Shown here one piece after another: positions 6,168 through 11,500 of a stretch of 11,500 nt of DNA. The DNA is from Bacillota bacterium (lineage in GTDB: Bacteria; Bacillota; Desulfitobacteriia; Desulfitobacteriales; JAJXUE01), in contig JAJYNB010000024.1 in NCBI GenBank assembly GCA_021786555.1, forward strand, positions 1 through 11,500. The letters run 5' to 3'. The position numbers were made by a program, and so were the translations under genes. How positions within the stretch are numbered: the first letter of the stretch is position 1; the number at the start of each line of letters is the position of its first letter. The notes beneath the pieces were generated by a model. It made no database searches. It was not told the DNA's origin and saw only the letters and a program-made list of their open reading frames with translations.

Positions 6168-6284
6168 GCTATACTTGTTTTTGAACGGCCTACGTCTGGG
6201 GTCATTGGAATTTATAGCCGGTTCCGGGTGGAAACACCGGGGCCGGCTCTTTTGTTTGGTGCTGTTCCGGCCTGGCTTCTTTTA
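6168..6284 (+). repeat. 117-bp direct repeat, copy 2
   Basis: Exact copy of 5798-5914, including the 25-bp right end of the MITE-like element but without that element's left part. Together with copy 1 it brackets a 253-bp palindrome-rich segment. It forms the region directly upstream of the DUF362 gene. Confidence 0.95.
6216..6257 (+). terminator. duplicate terminator hairpin upstream of the DUF362 gene
   Basis: Same stem, GAAA loop and T-rich tail as at 5846-5887, here about 80 bp before the next start codon. It either backs up the first terminator or acts as an attenuator for the downstream gene. GGCCGG in its 3' arm (6241-6246) could instead pair with CCGGCC at 6267-6272. Confidence 0.65.
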
Positions 6285-6308
6285 TTGTGCGGCAAAGATT
6301 GTTACAAT
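6281..6308 (+). promoter_or_regulatory. possible promoter of the DUF362 gene
   Basis: TACAAT (6303-6308) is a good -10 about 27 bp before the start codon. The -35 is poor (TTTATT, 6281-6286, 16-bp spacing). It starts inside the end of the 117-bp repeat, so only copy 2, followed by unique sequence, could form it. A promoter is needed here because two terminators precede the gene. Confidence 0.35.
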
Positions 6309-6335
6309 ATAAAGAAGAGAAAAGGGGGTACCGTT

Positions 6336-7499
6336 ATGCCGGAAGTCTCGCTGGTGAAATGTGAAAGTTATGAGGCGGAATTCATCCGTCAGGCCTTGGA
6401 ACGGGGAATCGAGCCCTTGGGAGGTTGGAGCAAGTTTCTCAAGCCCGGCCAAAAGGTCTTGTTGAAGGTGAATCTGATTGGTCCTGTTCCGCCGCAGCAA
6501 GCTGCTACAACTCACCCGGAGCTTGTGAGGGCATTAATTCGCATTTGCCGGGCCCAGGGCTGCGAAGTCTGGGTCGGGGACAGCGCCGGCGGAGCTATCG
6601 CGGGAATCTCCCCCACCGCCAAAGCCCTGAAGGTGGCTGGCTTTGAGGCGGTCGCTGCGGAAGAGGGAGCGAAAATCATAAACTTTGACCAGGCAGGAGC
6701 GGGGGAAGTTCCCAGCAAGACGGGGCGTTTTGTCAAGAGTTTTTTCCTGGCCAAACCTGTACTGGATGCGGATGTAGTTATCAACCTGCCCAAATTTAAG
6801 GCCCACTCGGCGGCCATCTATACCGGGGCGGTAAAAAATGTTTTTGGCTGCATTCCTGGGCTGCGCAAAGCCGAATACCACCGCCTGGCCCCCGCTCCAG
6901 AGGATTTTGGTGAGATTATTGCCGATATTCATTTGGCCTGCGGGGTTAAGTTGAATATCATGGATGCTGTTGTGGGTATGGAGGGAGCGGGGCCTACAGC
7001 CGGAAAAGCCAGGAAGCTGGGCTACCTGCTCTTAAGTCAGGATGCCCTGGCCCTGGATGCAGCGGCTATAGGGATGTTGGGTTTGAGGGTGCAGGATGTC
7101 CCAATCCTGGCCCAGGCAGCCCGGCTGGAAGTGGGCGAGCCCAACCTGGAAAAAATCCGTCTGTGCGGTGACTTTAATAAACTGCCGCAAATCACAGATT
7201 TTAAACTTCCCGCTGCCAGGCGCCGGGGCGTTTCAGGTATTATACTTAAGGGTGTCATCAAATTTTTTAAAGTCCGTCCCAGGATTGATCCTAAACGCTG
7301 CAAGCACTGCCAGACATGTGTGGAAAGCTGTCCGGTAAAGGCTATCGACAGCAAGACCAAACAAATTGACTACGACAAGTGTATCGAGTGTCTCTGCTGC
7401 CATGAACTCTGCCTCCACCGGGCGGTCGACCTCAGACGCCAGAATCCGGCAGCCCGTTGGGTATTGCCGATAGCCGGCCGGGCACACAAAGATACATAA
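6336..7499 (+). CDS. DUF362 domain protein with C-terminal 2x[4Fe-4S] ferredoxin domain
   Basis: 387 residues. DUF362 occupies roughly 1-285, with KVLLKVNLIGP (40-50), THPELVRALI (59-68), VWVGDSAGG (78-86), DADVVINLPKFKAHS (144-158) and TGAVKNVFGCIPG (163-175). A bacterial ferredoxin-type domain follows with two CxxCxxCxxxC sets: C322, C325, C328, C332 and C349, C352, C355, C359. The usual proline after the last cysteine of the second set is leucine. No signal peptide or membrane segment is seen, so it is cytosolic. The family's biochemical role is not established; the clusters point to electron transfer or an iron-sulfur-dependent step. The ATG at 6336 is chosen because AAAAGGGGG lies 7 bp upstream; an open frame extends back to 6228, but that stretch is the terminator repeat. 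A 114-bp gap without a terminator leads into selU. Confidence 0.88.
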   Translation: MPEVSLVKCESYEAEFIRQALERGIEPLGGWSKFLKPGQKVLLKVNLIGPVPPQQAATTHPELVRALIRICRAQGCEVWVGDSAGGAIAGISPTAKALKVAGFEAVAAEEGAKIINFDQAGAGEVPSKTGRFVKSFFLAKPVLDADVVINLPKFKAHSAAIYTGAVKNVFGCIPGLRKAEYHRLAPAPEDFGEIIADIHLACGVKLNIMDAVVGMEGAGPTAGKARKLGYLLLSQDALALDAAAIGMLGLRVQDVPILAQAARLEVGEPNLEKIRLCGDFNKLPQITDFKLPAARRRGVSGIILKGVIKFFKVRPRIDPKRCKHCQTCVESCPVKAIDSKTKQIDYDKCIECLCCHELCLHRAVDLRRQNPAARWVLPIAGRAHKDT

Positions 7500-7613
7500 A
7501 TCGGTGGCTGTGAGACAAGAATAATACTGGCTTGGCAAGATTTGGTGATTGGGGTCGAAACAGCAGGAATAGTAAGATATGCGTCGAATACGGTTTTGGA
7601 TGAGGAATTATTA

Positions 7614-8672
7614 ATGATTCAAGAGATTACTGCCGAGGGATTGGGCCGTTTGACCAACCCTGTTTTTGTTGATGTCCGTTCAGAAAGTGAATTTGCCGAG
7701 GCTACTATCCCCGGAGCCGTAAACCTGCCCATTTTTTCAGACCTGGAAAGGGCGGAAATCGGGACTGTGTACAAACAGGTCAGTCCGTTAGCTGCCAAGG
7801 ATTTAGGGTTGTCTCTGGCAGCTCCCAAACTTCCAACTATGGTAAAACAATGCCGTGAGCTGGAGGGAAGGGGTCCCTTGGTGTTTTTTTGCTGGCGCGG
7901 AGGCATGCGCAGCAGGGCAGTTGCCGGCATCATGGATTTAATGGGAATCAAGACTTACCGCCTGGCTGGAGGATATAAGGCATACCGCCAATCCGTTGTC
8001 CGGTTTTGGCAGCGAGACCCCCTTCCCTTCGGAGTAGTGGTCATCCGGGGCAATACAGGTACGGGCAAGACCCAGTTGATTCAGTCCCTGCGCCTGCGGG
8101 GCAGACCGGCCATTGACCTGGAAAAGCTGGCCAACAACCGGGGTTCGGTATTTGGTGCTGTGGGACTGGGTCCGCCGCCGAGTCAGAAAAGTTTTGAAGC
8201 CGGTCTGGCGGAAGAAGTCAGGGCGTTTGAGCCGGCGAAATGGATAGTGGTGGAATGTGAGAGCAAACGGATTGGACGGGTGACATTGCCCAATTCCCTG
8301 CACCAGGGCATGGAGCGGGGCAAGCAGATTTTGGTGTTTGATACGGTGGAGAACCGGGTACAGCGGCTGGTGCAGGAATACACCTCTTTTAGCAGTGCAG
8401 GATTAGAACTGGAAACTGCGCTAAACCGGTTGCGCCAACGGCTCGGAAACGAAACAGTGGAGCAGCTAAAGTCCTGGTTGGGGGCGGGAACCTATGCGCC
8501 CTTTGTCCGCTTGCTGCTGGAAGAATACTATGACCCGTTGTACGGGTATCCTAATCAACCTGACCCTGCGTACCATGAGTCTATCTCCATGGCAGACCCG
8601 GACAGGGCACTGCAGCAGGTGGAGGAGTTTTTGGACAAGTTGGAGGATGCCGGTGGAGAAATTGTATCTTGA
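7614..8672 (+). CDS. selU: tRNA 2-selenouridine synthase SelU (MnmH)
   Basis: SelU replaces the sulfur of 2-thiouridine at wobble position 34 of tRNA-Lys, -Glu and -Gln with selenium from selenophosphate, through a geranylated intermediate. In the 352 residues an N-terminal rhodanese domain (about 5-130) has FVDVRSESEFAEATIPGAVN (18-37) and the catalytic cysteine C93 in FFCWRGGMRSRA. The next domain has the Walker A RGNTGTGKT (145-153), then DLEKLANNRGSVFG (168-181) and VVECESKRIG (212-221). The open frame extends to a TTG at 7542, but GAGGA at 7602-7606 sits 7 bp before the ATG at 7614, where family similarity begins. No selD, selA or thiouridylase is in the window, so selenium supply must be encoded elsewhere. 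Its 3' end overlaps the next gene by 20 bp. Confidence 0.94.
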   Translation: MIQEITAEGLGRLTNPVFVDVRSESEFAEATIPGAVNLPIFSDLERAEIGTVYKQVSPLAAKDLGLSLAAPKLPTMVKQCRELEGRGPLVFFCWRGGMRSRAVAGIMDLMGIKTYRLAGGYKAYRQSVVRFWQRDPLPFGVVVIRGNTGTGKTQLIQSLRLRGRPAIDLEKLANNRGSVFGAVGLGPPPSQKSFEAGLAEEVRAFEPAKWIVVECESKRIGRVTLPNSLHQGMERGKQILVFDTVENRVQRLVQEYTSFSSAGLELETALNRLRQRLGNETVEQLKSWLGAGTYAPFVRLLLEEYYDPLYGYPNQPDPAYHESISMADPDRALQQVEEFLDKLEDAGGEIVS

Positions 8673-9420
8673 GTATGACATAAAGGTAAACCGGCCTGGC
8701 TTGCTGAGCTCTGTCACCAACCTGTTGGGTATGTTAAATATCAATATTCTTCAGGTGAATAGCATTGGTGAAAGCCGCAGGGGATTCTTAATCGAATGCC
8801 AGGAACAGGAAAAGATTAAGGTTCTGGCCCAGACTCTGGGCCAGGTTGAGAGTATCAGGCTTACAGTTTTGCGGGAGCCCACACTCCTGGACATGATTGC
8901 CTTGAAGCACGGCAAGAGGTTGAAGATTGCGGCCACCACCCCTCCTACCTACAGCTTTGTCAGGGAGGAGTTGGGATTATTAATCAACTTCCTGGGTGAT
9001 ATTCTTAAAGAGGGCGGCAGCAAGGTTATCGGCATCAGGGGCATGCCAAGGGTGGGAAAAAGCGAGGCATCGATTGCCGCTTGCGTCTATGCCAATAAAA
9101 AATGGACGCTGGTTTCTTCTACCATTATCAGGCAAACCATGCGTACCCAGTTGGCAGAGGATGAGAGTGCTGCTGACACCATATTTTTAATCGATGGGAT
9201 TACCAGCACGTCGCGGGGTACGCCGGCCCACCGGGAATTGCTGGCGCAAATATTGCACGGGCCAGGGTTAAAGATTGTAGAACATCCGGATGTTCTGGTG
9301 CGGGACGGAGGATATTCTCTTGAATTATTCAATTTGATTATTGAGTTGCGGCATTATGCTGGACAGGAAATAAAAGTCCAGGAGATATCATCCAGTTTTT
9401 CTGCCTTTGACTTAAGCTAG
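8653..9420 (+). CDS. DUF3388 protein: N-terminal ACT-like domain plus P-loop NTPase
   Basis: 255 residues resembling Bacillus YmfK (DUF3388), of unknown function. Residues 4-75 look like an ACT ligand-binding domain: LEYDIKVNRPGLLSSVTNLL, then NINILQVNSIGESRRGFLIE. The rest is a small NTPase-like domain with Walker A GMPRVGKS (130-137), a hydrophobic strand ending in aspartate (TIFLID, 176-181) as a candidate Walker B, and HPDVLVRDGGYSLELFNL (211-228). No signal peptide or transmembrane helix. I set the start at GTG 8653 because TTGGAGG ends 6 bp upstream and the product then begins MEKLYLEYDI, like the family; ATG 8647 would leave no spacing to that site. The frame upstream is a shadow of selU. 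The 20-bp overlap with selU implies coupled translation, and rodZ follows 20 bp after its stop, the Bacillus ymfK-ymfM context. Confidence 0.85.
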   Translation: MEKLYLEYDIKVNRPGLLSSVTNLLGMLNINILQVNSIGESRRGFLIECQEQEKIKVLAQTLGQVESIRLTVLREPTLLDMIALKHGKRLKIAATTPPTYSFVREELGLLINFLGDILKEGGSKVIGIRGMPRVGKSEASIAACVYANKKWTLVSSTIIRQTMRTQLAEDESAADTIFLIDGITSTSRGTPAHRELLAQILHGPGLKIVEHPDVLVRDGGYSLELFNLIIELRHYAGQEIKVQEISSSFSAFDLS

Positions 9421-9440
9421 AAAAGGGTAGGGAGGTAGTT

Positions 9441-10181
9441 ATGGCATCGATTGGGAATAGCTTGAGAGAAGCGCGCCAACGCAAAGGCCTCAGCCTCGCT
9501 GATGTGGAGGAAATGACCAAAATCCGCACCCATTATCTCAAGGCTTTGGAAGATGAAAGCTTTGAGTTGCTGCCCGGGAATACCTATGTGGTAGGGTTTT
9601 TGCGCACTTACGCCCGAACCCTGGGCTTGGATGCCCAGGAACTGGTGCAAGAGTTCAAGGCGACCTCGGCCAAACCCGAAGAAGTGATAAAACCGGTTGA
9701 ACCCCTGACTCCGCAACGCCGACCCGCCGTACCAAGGGGGTTGTTGATTACTGGTCTCTGCATTTTAGCACTAATTACCCTGTTTGGAGTAGATTCGGTT
9801 TGGAAGAGCGCCAGGCCAGCACAGCAAAAACCTCCGACCACCACCCCGGCGGCCACCCAGCCCGAAAAGCCCCAGCCCAAGCCGGTTCCCAGTGTGACGC
9901 CGCCAACAGTAACCCCGCAGGTCAGCGGTCTTTCCCTGGACTTAAAGTTTAGCGCCAGGTGTTGGCTGGAAATTAAAGCAGACGGCCAACAAGTATTCAG
10001 AGGGTTCGGGGACGCCAACACAACCAAGAACTTCAAGGCCAATAACAGCATCGAACTGGTAAGTGTCGGTAACACCGGCGGCGTCAGCCTGGTTTTAAAC
10101 GGCAAACCATTACCTCCCCTGGGAGGACCGGGCCAGACCGTACACAACAAGATTCTGACCAGCAAGGACATCCCCCAGTAA
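9441..10181 (+). CDS. rodZ: RodZ-like protein: cytoplasmic HTH, one membrane helix, extracellular DUF4115
   Basis: RodZ-family proteins link the MreB cytoskeleton to the cell-wall elongation machinery. In the 246 residues an N-terminal HTH_25/Xre-like domain (about 4-72) has SLREARQRKGLSLADVEEMT (7-26) and the family signature LPGNTYVVGFLRTYARTLGL (44-63). A basic linker leads to one transmembrane helix at about 100-118 (GLLITGLCILALITLFGV). A proline/threonine-rich stretch (about 126-161) then connects to a C-terminal DUF4115 beta domain (about 165-240; WLEIKADGQQVFRG at 175-188). Orientation is N-in, C-out. GGGAGG lies 5 bp before the ATG. The HTH probably serves protein contacts rather than DNA binding, as known for E. 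coli RodZ. It is 33 bp upstream of yajQ and in the same transcription unit. Confidence 0.87.
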   Translation: MASIGNSLREARQRKGLSLADVEEMTKIRTHYLKALEDESFELLPGNTYVVGFLRTYARTLGLDAQELVQEFKATSAKPEEVIKPVEPLTPQRRPAVPRGLLITGLCILALITLFGVDSVWKSARPAQQKPPTTTPAATQPEKPQPKPVPSVTPPTVTPQVSGLSLDLKFSARCWLEIKADGQQVFRGFGDANTTKNFKANNSIELVSVGNTGGVSLVLNGKPLPPLGGPGQTVHNKILTSKDIPQ

Positions 10182-10214
10182 GTAATTAACTTAGTACAGC
10201 GAGGTGTTACAATT

Positions 10215-10706
10215 ATGGCAAAAGATAGTTCCTTCGATATCGTTTCCGTGGTTGAGATGCCGGAAGTGACCAACGCCATTCACCAGGCCGAGAAAGAGAT
10301 TGAGCAGCGCTTTGATTTTAAAGGGAGTAAAAGTGAAATTCGCTTGGAAAAGGACAAAATTGTGCTGATTTCCGACGATGACTTCAAGCTGCAGAATGTG
10401 GTCGACATTCTGGAGAGCAAACTGGTCAAGCGGGGCGTATCACTAAGGTCACTGGCCTACGGCAAGGTGGAACCGGCCGCAGGGGACACTGTCCGGCAGG
10501 AAGCAAACATTGTCCAAGGCATTGACCAGGACAAGGCCAAAAAAATCAACAAGCTGATCAAAGACAGCAAGATTAAAATCAACAGCTCTATCCAGGGCGA
10601 CCAGATTCGGGTAACCGGTAAGAACAAAGACGACCTGCAGGCCGTGATAAACATGTTGAAACAACAGGATTTGGGTTTCGAAATCCAGTTTGTCAACTAC
10701 CGCTGA
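10215..10706 (+). CDS. yajQ: YajQ family nucleotide-binding protein (UPF0234)
   Basis: 163 residues, the full length of the family, which has two ferredoxin-like folds. The signatures are [18 protein letters not shown] (5-22), [11 protein letters not shown] (32-42), [12 protein letters not shown] (78-89), [20 protein letters not shown] (99-118) and the C-terminal [10 protein letters not shown] (154-163). Family members bind nucleotides and RNA; a Xanthomonas homologue is a cyclic-di-GMP effector that helps a transcription factor, so a signalling role is possible but unproven here. GAGGTG lies 8 bp before the ATG. It is the last gene of the selU-DUF3388-rodZ-yajQ run and is closed by the terminator that starts two bases after its stop codon. 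Confidence 0.94.
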   Translation: MAKDSSFDIVSVVEMPEVTNAIHQAEKEIEQRFDFKGSKSEIRLEKDKIVLISDDDFKLQNVVDILESKLVKRGVSLRSLAYGKVEPAAGDTVRQEANIVQGIDQDKAKKINKLIKDSKIKINSSIQGDQIRVTGKNKDDLQAVINMLKQQDLGFEIQFVNYR

Positions 10707-10707
10707 C

Positions 10708-10735
10708 CCCAAAAGGTCCCTTTTGGGACTTTTTT
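10708..10735 (+). terminator. rho-independent terminator after yajQ
   Basis: CCCAAAAGG (10708-10716) and CCTTTTGGG (10719-10727) form a perfect stem with a very tight loop, followed by AC and six Ts (10730-10735). Immediately downstream of the yajQ TGA. Confidence 0.88.
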
Positions 10736-10750
10736 GTACCTCAGGAAAGT

Positions 10751-10779
10751 ATATACTCGGCAACTTTAGCCGAGTATAT
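10751..10779. repeat. perfect 11-bp inverted repeat between two terminators
   Basis: ATATACTCGGC (10751-10761) and GCCGAGTATAT (10769-10779) flank a 7-nt loop. No T tract follows on either strand, so it is not a classic terminator; it could be a protein-binding palindrome or an RNA-stabilising hairpin. Confidence 0.6.
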
Positions 10780-10794
10780 CGAACACGGGCACTG

Positions 10795-10838
10795 AAATGC
10801 GCGCGCTGAGGAAAAACGAAGCGCGCATTTTTTGTTTT
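10795..10838 (+). terminator. second terminator-like hairpin
   Basis: AAATGCGCGC (10795-10804) pairs with GCGCGCATTT (10821-10830) around a 16-nt loop, followed by more Ts to 10833 and TTTT at 10835-10838. It is a GC-rich stem with a T tract, working on the plus strand as a backup terminator. On the minus strand the AAA start offers few Us. Confidence 0.7.
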
Positions 10839-10880
10839 GGGCGGCTTCCATAAGAAGCTGGCAAATTACACATATTAGTC

Positions 10881-10963
10881 CAGGAGTCAGAATTCAGGAG
10901 TCAGAAGTCAGAATGGGAGAACGTTTTTTCATCATCAGTATTCTGAACTCTGACCGGCTGAAT
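10881..10963. repeat. GTCAGAA-type dispersed palindromic repeat (copy B)
   Basis: Tandem CAGGAGTCAGAATT, CAGGAGTCAGAA and GTCAGAATGGGAGAACGTTT units, then AGTATTCTGAACTCTGAC as the returning arm. The 48-bp core (10907-10954) matches copy A (3873-3920) apart from the loop and two single differences. It lies 32 bp upstream of the ygiQ start codon, again in a 5' control region. Confidence 0.7.
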
Positions 10964-10995
10964 AGTAACCCTGTAGAAGAAAGTTTGGAGACAGC

Positions 10996-11481
10996 ATGGC
11001 CATTAAAGACTTCTTGCCAATCTCAAAGGAAGACATGCTAAAGAGGGGCTGGGATGCGCTGGACTTTATCCTGGTGTCAGGTGATGCCTACGTGGACCAC
11101 CCCAGTTTCGGCGCCGCAATTATCAGCCGGATACTGGAAAAGGAAGGATACAGGGTGGGGATTATCTCTCAGCCTGACTGGCGCAACCGTAAAGATTTTC
11201 AGCGCCTTGGCAGGCCCCGCCTGGGTTGGTTGGTTACCTCCGGCAACATTGATTCCATGGTTAATCACTACAGCGCCGCCAAGAAACGCCGGAACCGGGA
11301 TGCCTACTCCCCCGGCGGGCAGGCGGGGCTCAGACCGGACAGGGCTTCGATTGTATACGCTAACCGCTGCCGGGAAGCCTTTAAAGGAGTGCCGGTGATT
11401 ATGGGCGGGATTGAAGCCAGTCTCAGGCGGTTTGCCCATTACGACTACTGGTCGGACCAGGTGCGCCGCTCCGTCCTGTAG
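10996..11481 (+). CDS. ygiQ: YgiQ family radical SAM protein, N-terminal part, apparently frameshifted
   Basis: The 161 residues before the first stop match the N-terminus of YgiQ (UPF0313) proteins, normally around 600 or more residues: [19 protein letters not shown] (6-24), [20 protein letters not shown] (27-46), [20 protein letters not shown] (79-98), [20 protein letters not shown] (134-153). The radical SAM cysteines lie farther on and are not in the window. The frame closes at TAG 11479-11481 after RRSVL. One frame over, the remaining bases read DGKADLL from 11481 on, the expected continuation of this family, so a single missing base near 11478 explains the stop. GGAG lies 6 bp before the ATG. 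It may be a real pseudogene or a sequencing/assembly error. Molecular function of the family is unknown. Confidence 0.82.
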   Translation: MAIKDFLPISKEDMLKRGWDALDFILVSGDAYVDHPSFGAAIISRILEKEGYRVGIISQPDWRNRKDFQRLGRPRLGWLVTSGNIDSMVNHYSAAKKRRNRDAYSPGGQAGLRPDRASIVYANRCREAFKGVPVIMGGIEASLRRFAHYDYWSDQVRRSVL

Positions 11482-11500
11482 ACGGCAAGGCTGATTTGCT

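Noticed and set aside
5700..6284. CRISPR array or insertion sequence
   Set aside because: Only two direct copies of 117 bp, no regular spacers, no cas or transposase gene, and no open frame of suitable length.
6228..6335. Upstream extension of the DUF362 reading frame
   Set aside because: The stretch is the terminator-bearing direct repeat; a strong ribosome binding site precedes the ATG at 6336.
7500..7613. Promoter for selU in the 114-bp gap
   Set aside because: TTGGCA-like and TAAGAT-like boxes occur but not at workable spacing; read-through from the DUF362 gene is simpler.
8494..8652. Upstream extension of the DUF3388 frame
   Set aside because: It is an out-of-frame shadow of the selU 3' end with no family similarity.
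9608..10279. Long open frame on the minus strand opposite rodZ and yajQ
   Set aside because: Low-complexity antisense product across two clearly real genes, with no recognisable domain.
10751..10779. Third terminator
   Set aside because: Perfect stem but no T tract on either strand.

Overview
The window reads as chromosomal DNA of an anaerobic, probably spore-forming Bacillota, most likely a Clostridia/Peptococcaceae-type organism (Pelotomaculum, Desulfotomaculum or Thermincola relatives). This rests on gene content and order: nadB-nadC-nadA divergent from a nifS-type desulfurase plus the 3H-domain regulator NiaR, a DUF3388-rodZ pair as in Bacillus ymfK-ymfM, strong GGAGG ribosome binding sites and frequent GTG starts. 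The genus is inference; no rRNA is present.

Positions 1-231 hold no convincing gene, only a hairpin behind nadA. From 232 to 3676, on the minus strand, lies the de novo quinolinate/NAD operon nadB-nadC-nadA (aspartate oxidase, quinolinate phosphoribosyltransferase, quinolinate synthase). A divergent control region at 3677-3992 has two facing sigma-A-type promoters whose -35 boxes are the two arms of one palindrome, the likely NiaR operator. On the plus strand follow a cysteine desulfurase (3993-5141), probably supplying sulfur for the NadA iron-sulfur cluster, and niaR (5166-5702).

Positions 5703-6335 are a repeat-rich gap. A 123-bp imperfect inverted repeat begins at the niaR stop codon. 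A 117-bp exact direct repeat (5798-5914 and 6168-6284), each copy carrying a terminator hairpin, flanks a 253-bp segment packed with palindromes, including a 26-bp perfect inverted repeat of REPIN type.

Positions 6336-10706 are a plus-strand run: a DUF362/double 4Fe-4S protein, a SelU tRNA 2-selenouridine synthase, an ACT plus P-loop DUF3388 protein, a RodZ-like membrane HTH protein, and YajQ, closed by a strong terminator. After three consecutive hairpins and another dispersed repeat, a YgiQ radical-SAM family gene begins at 10996. It appears to be broken by a one-base frameshift at about 11479, just before the window ends.

The window is mostly well-known metabolism and housekeeping. I see no defence system, CRISPR array, prophage or transposase gene. 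The points most worth following are the shared -35/operator palindrome, the nested repeat cluster, the uncharacterised DUF3388 protein and the ygiQ frameshift.
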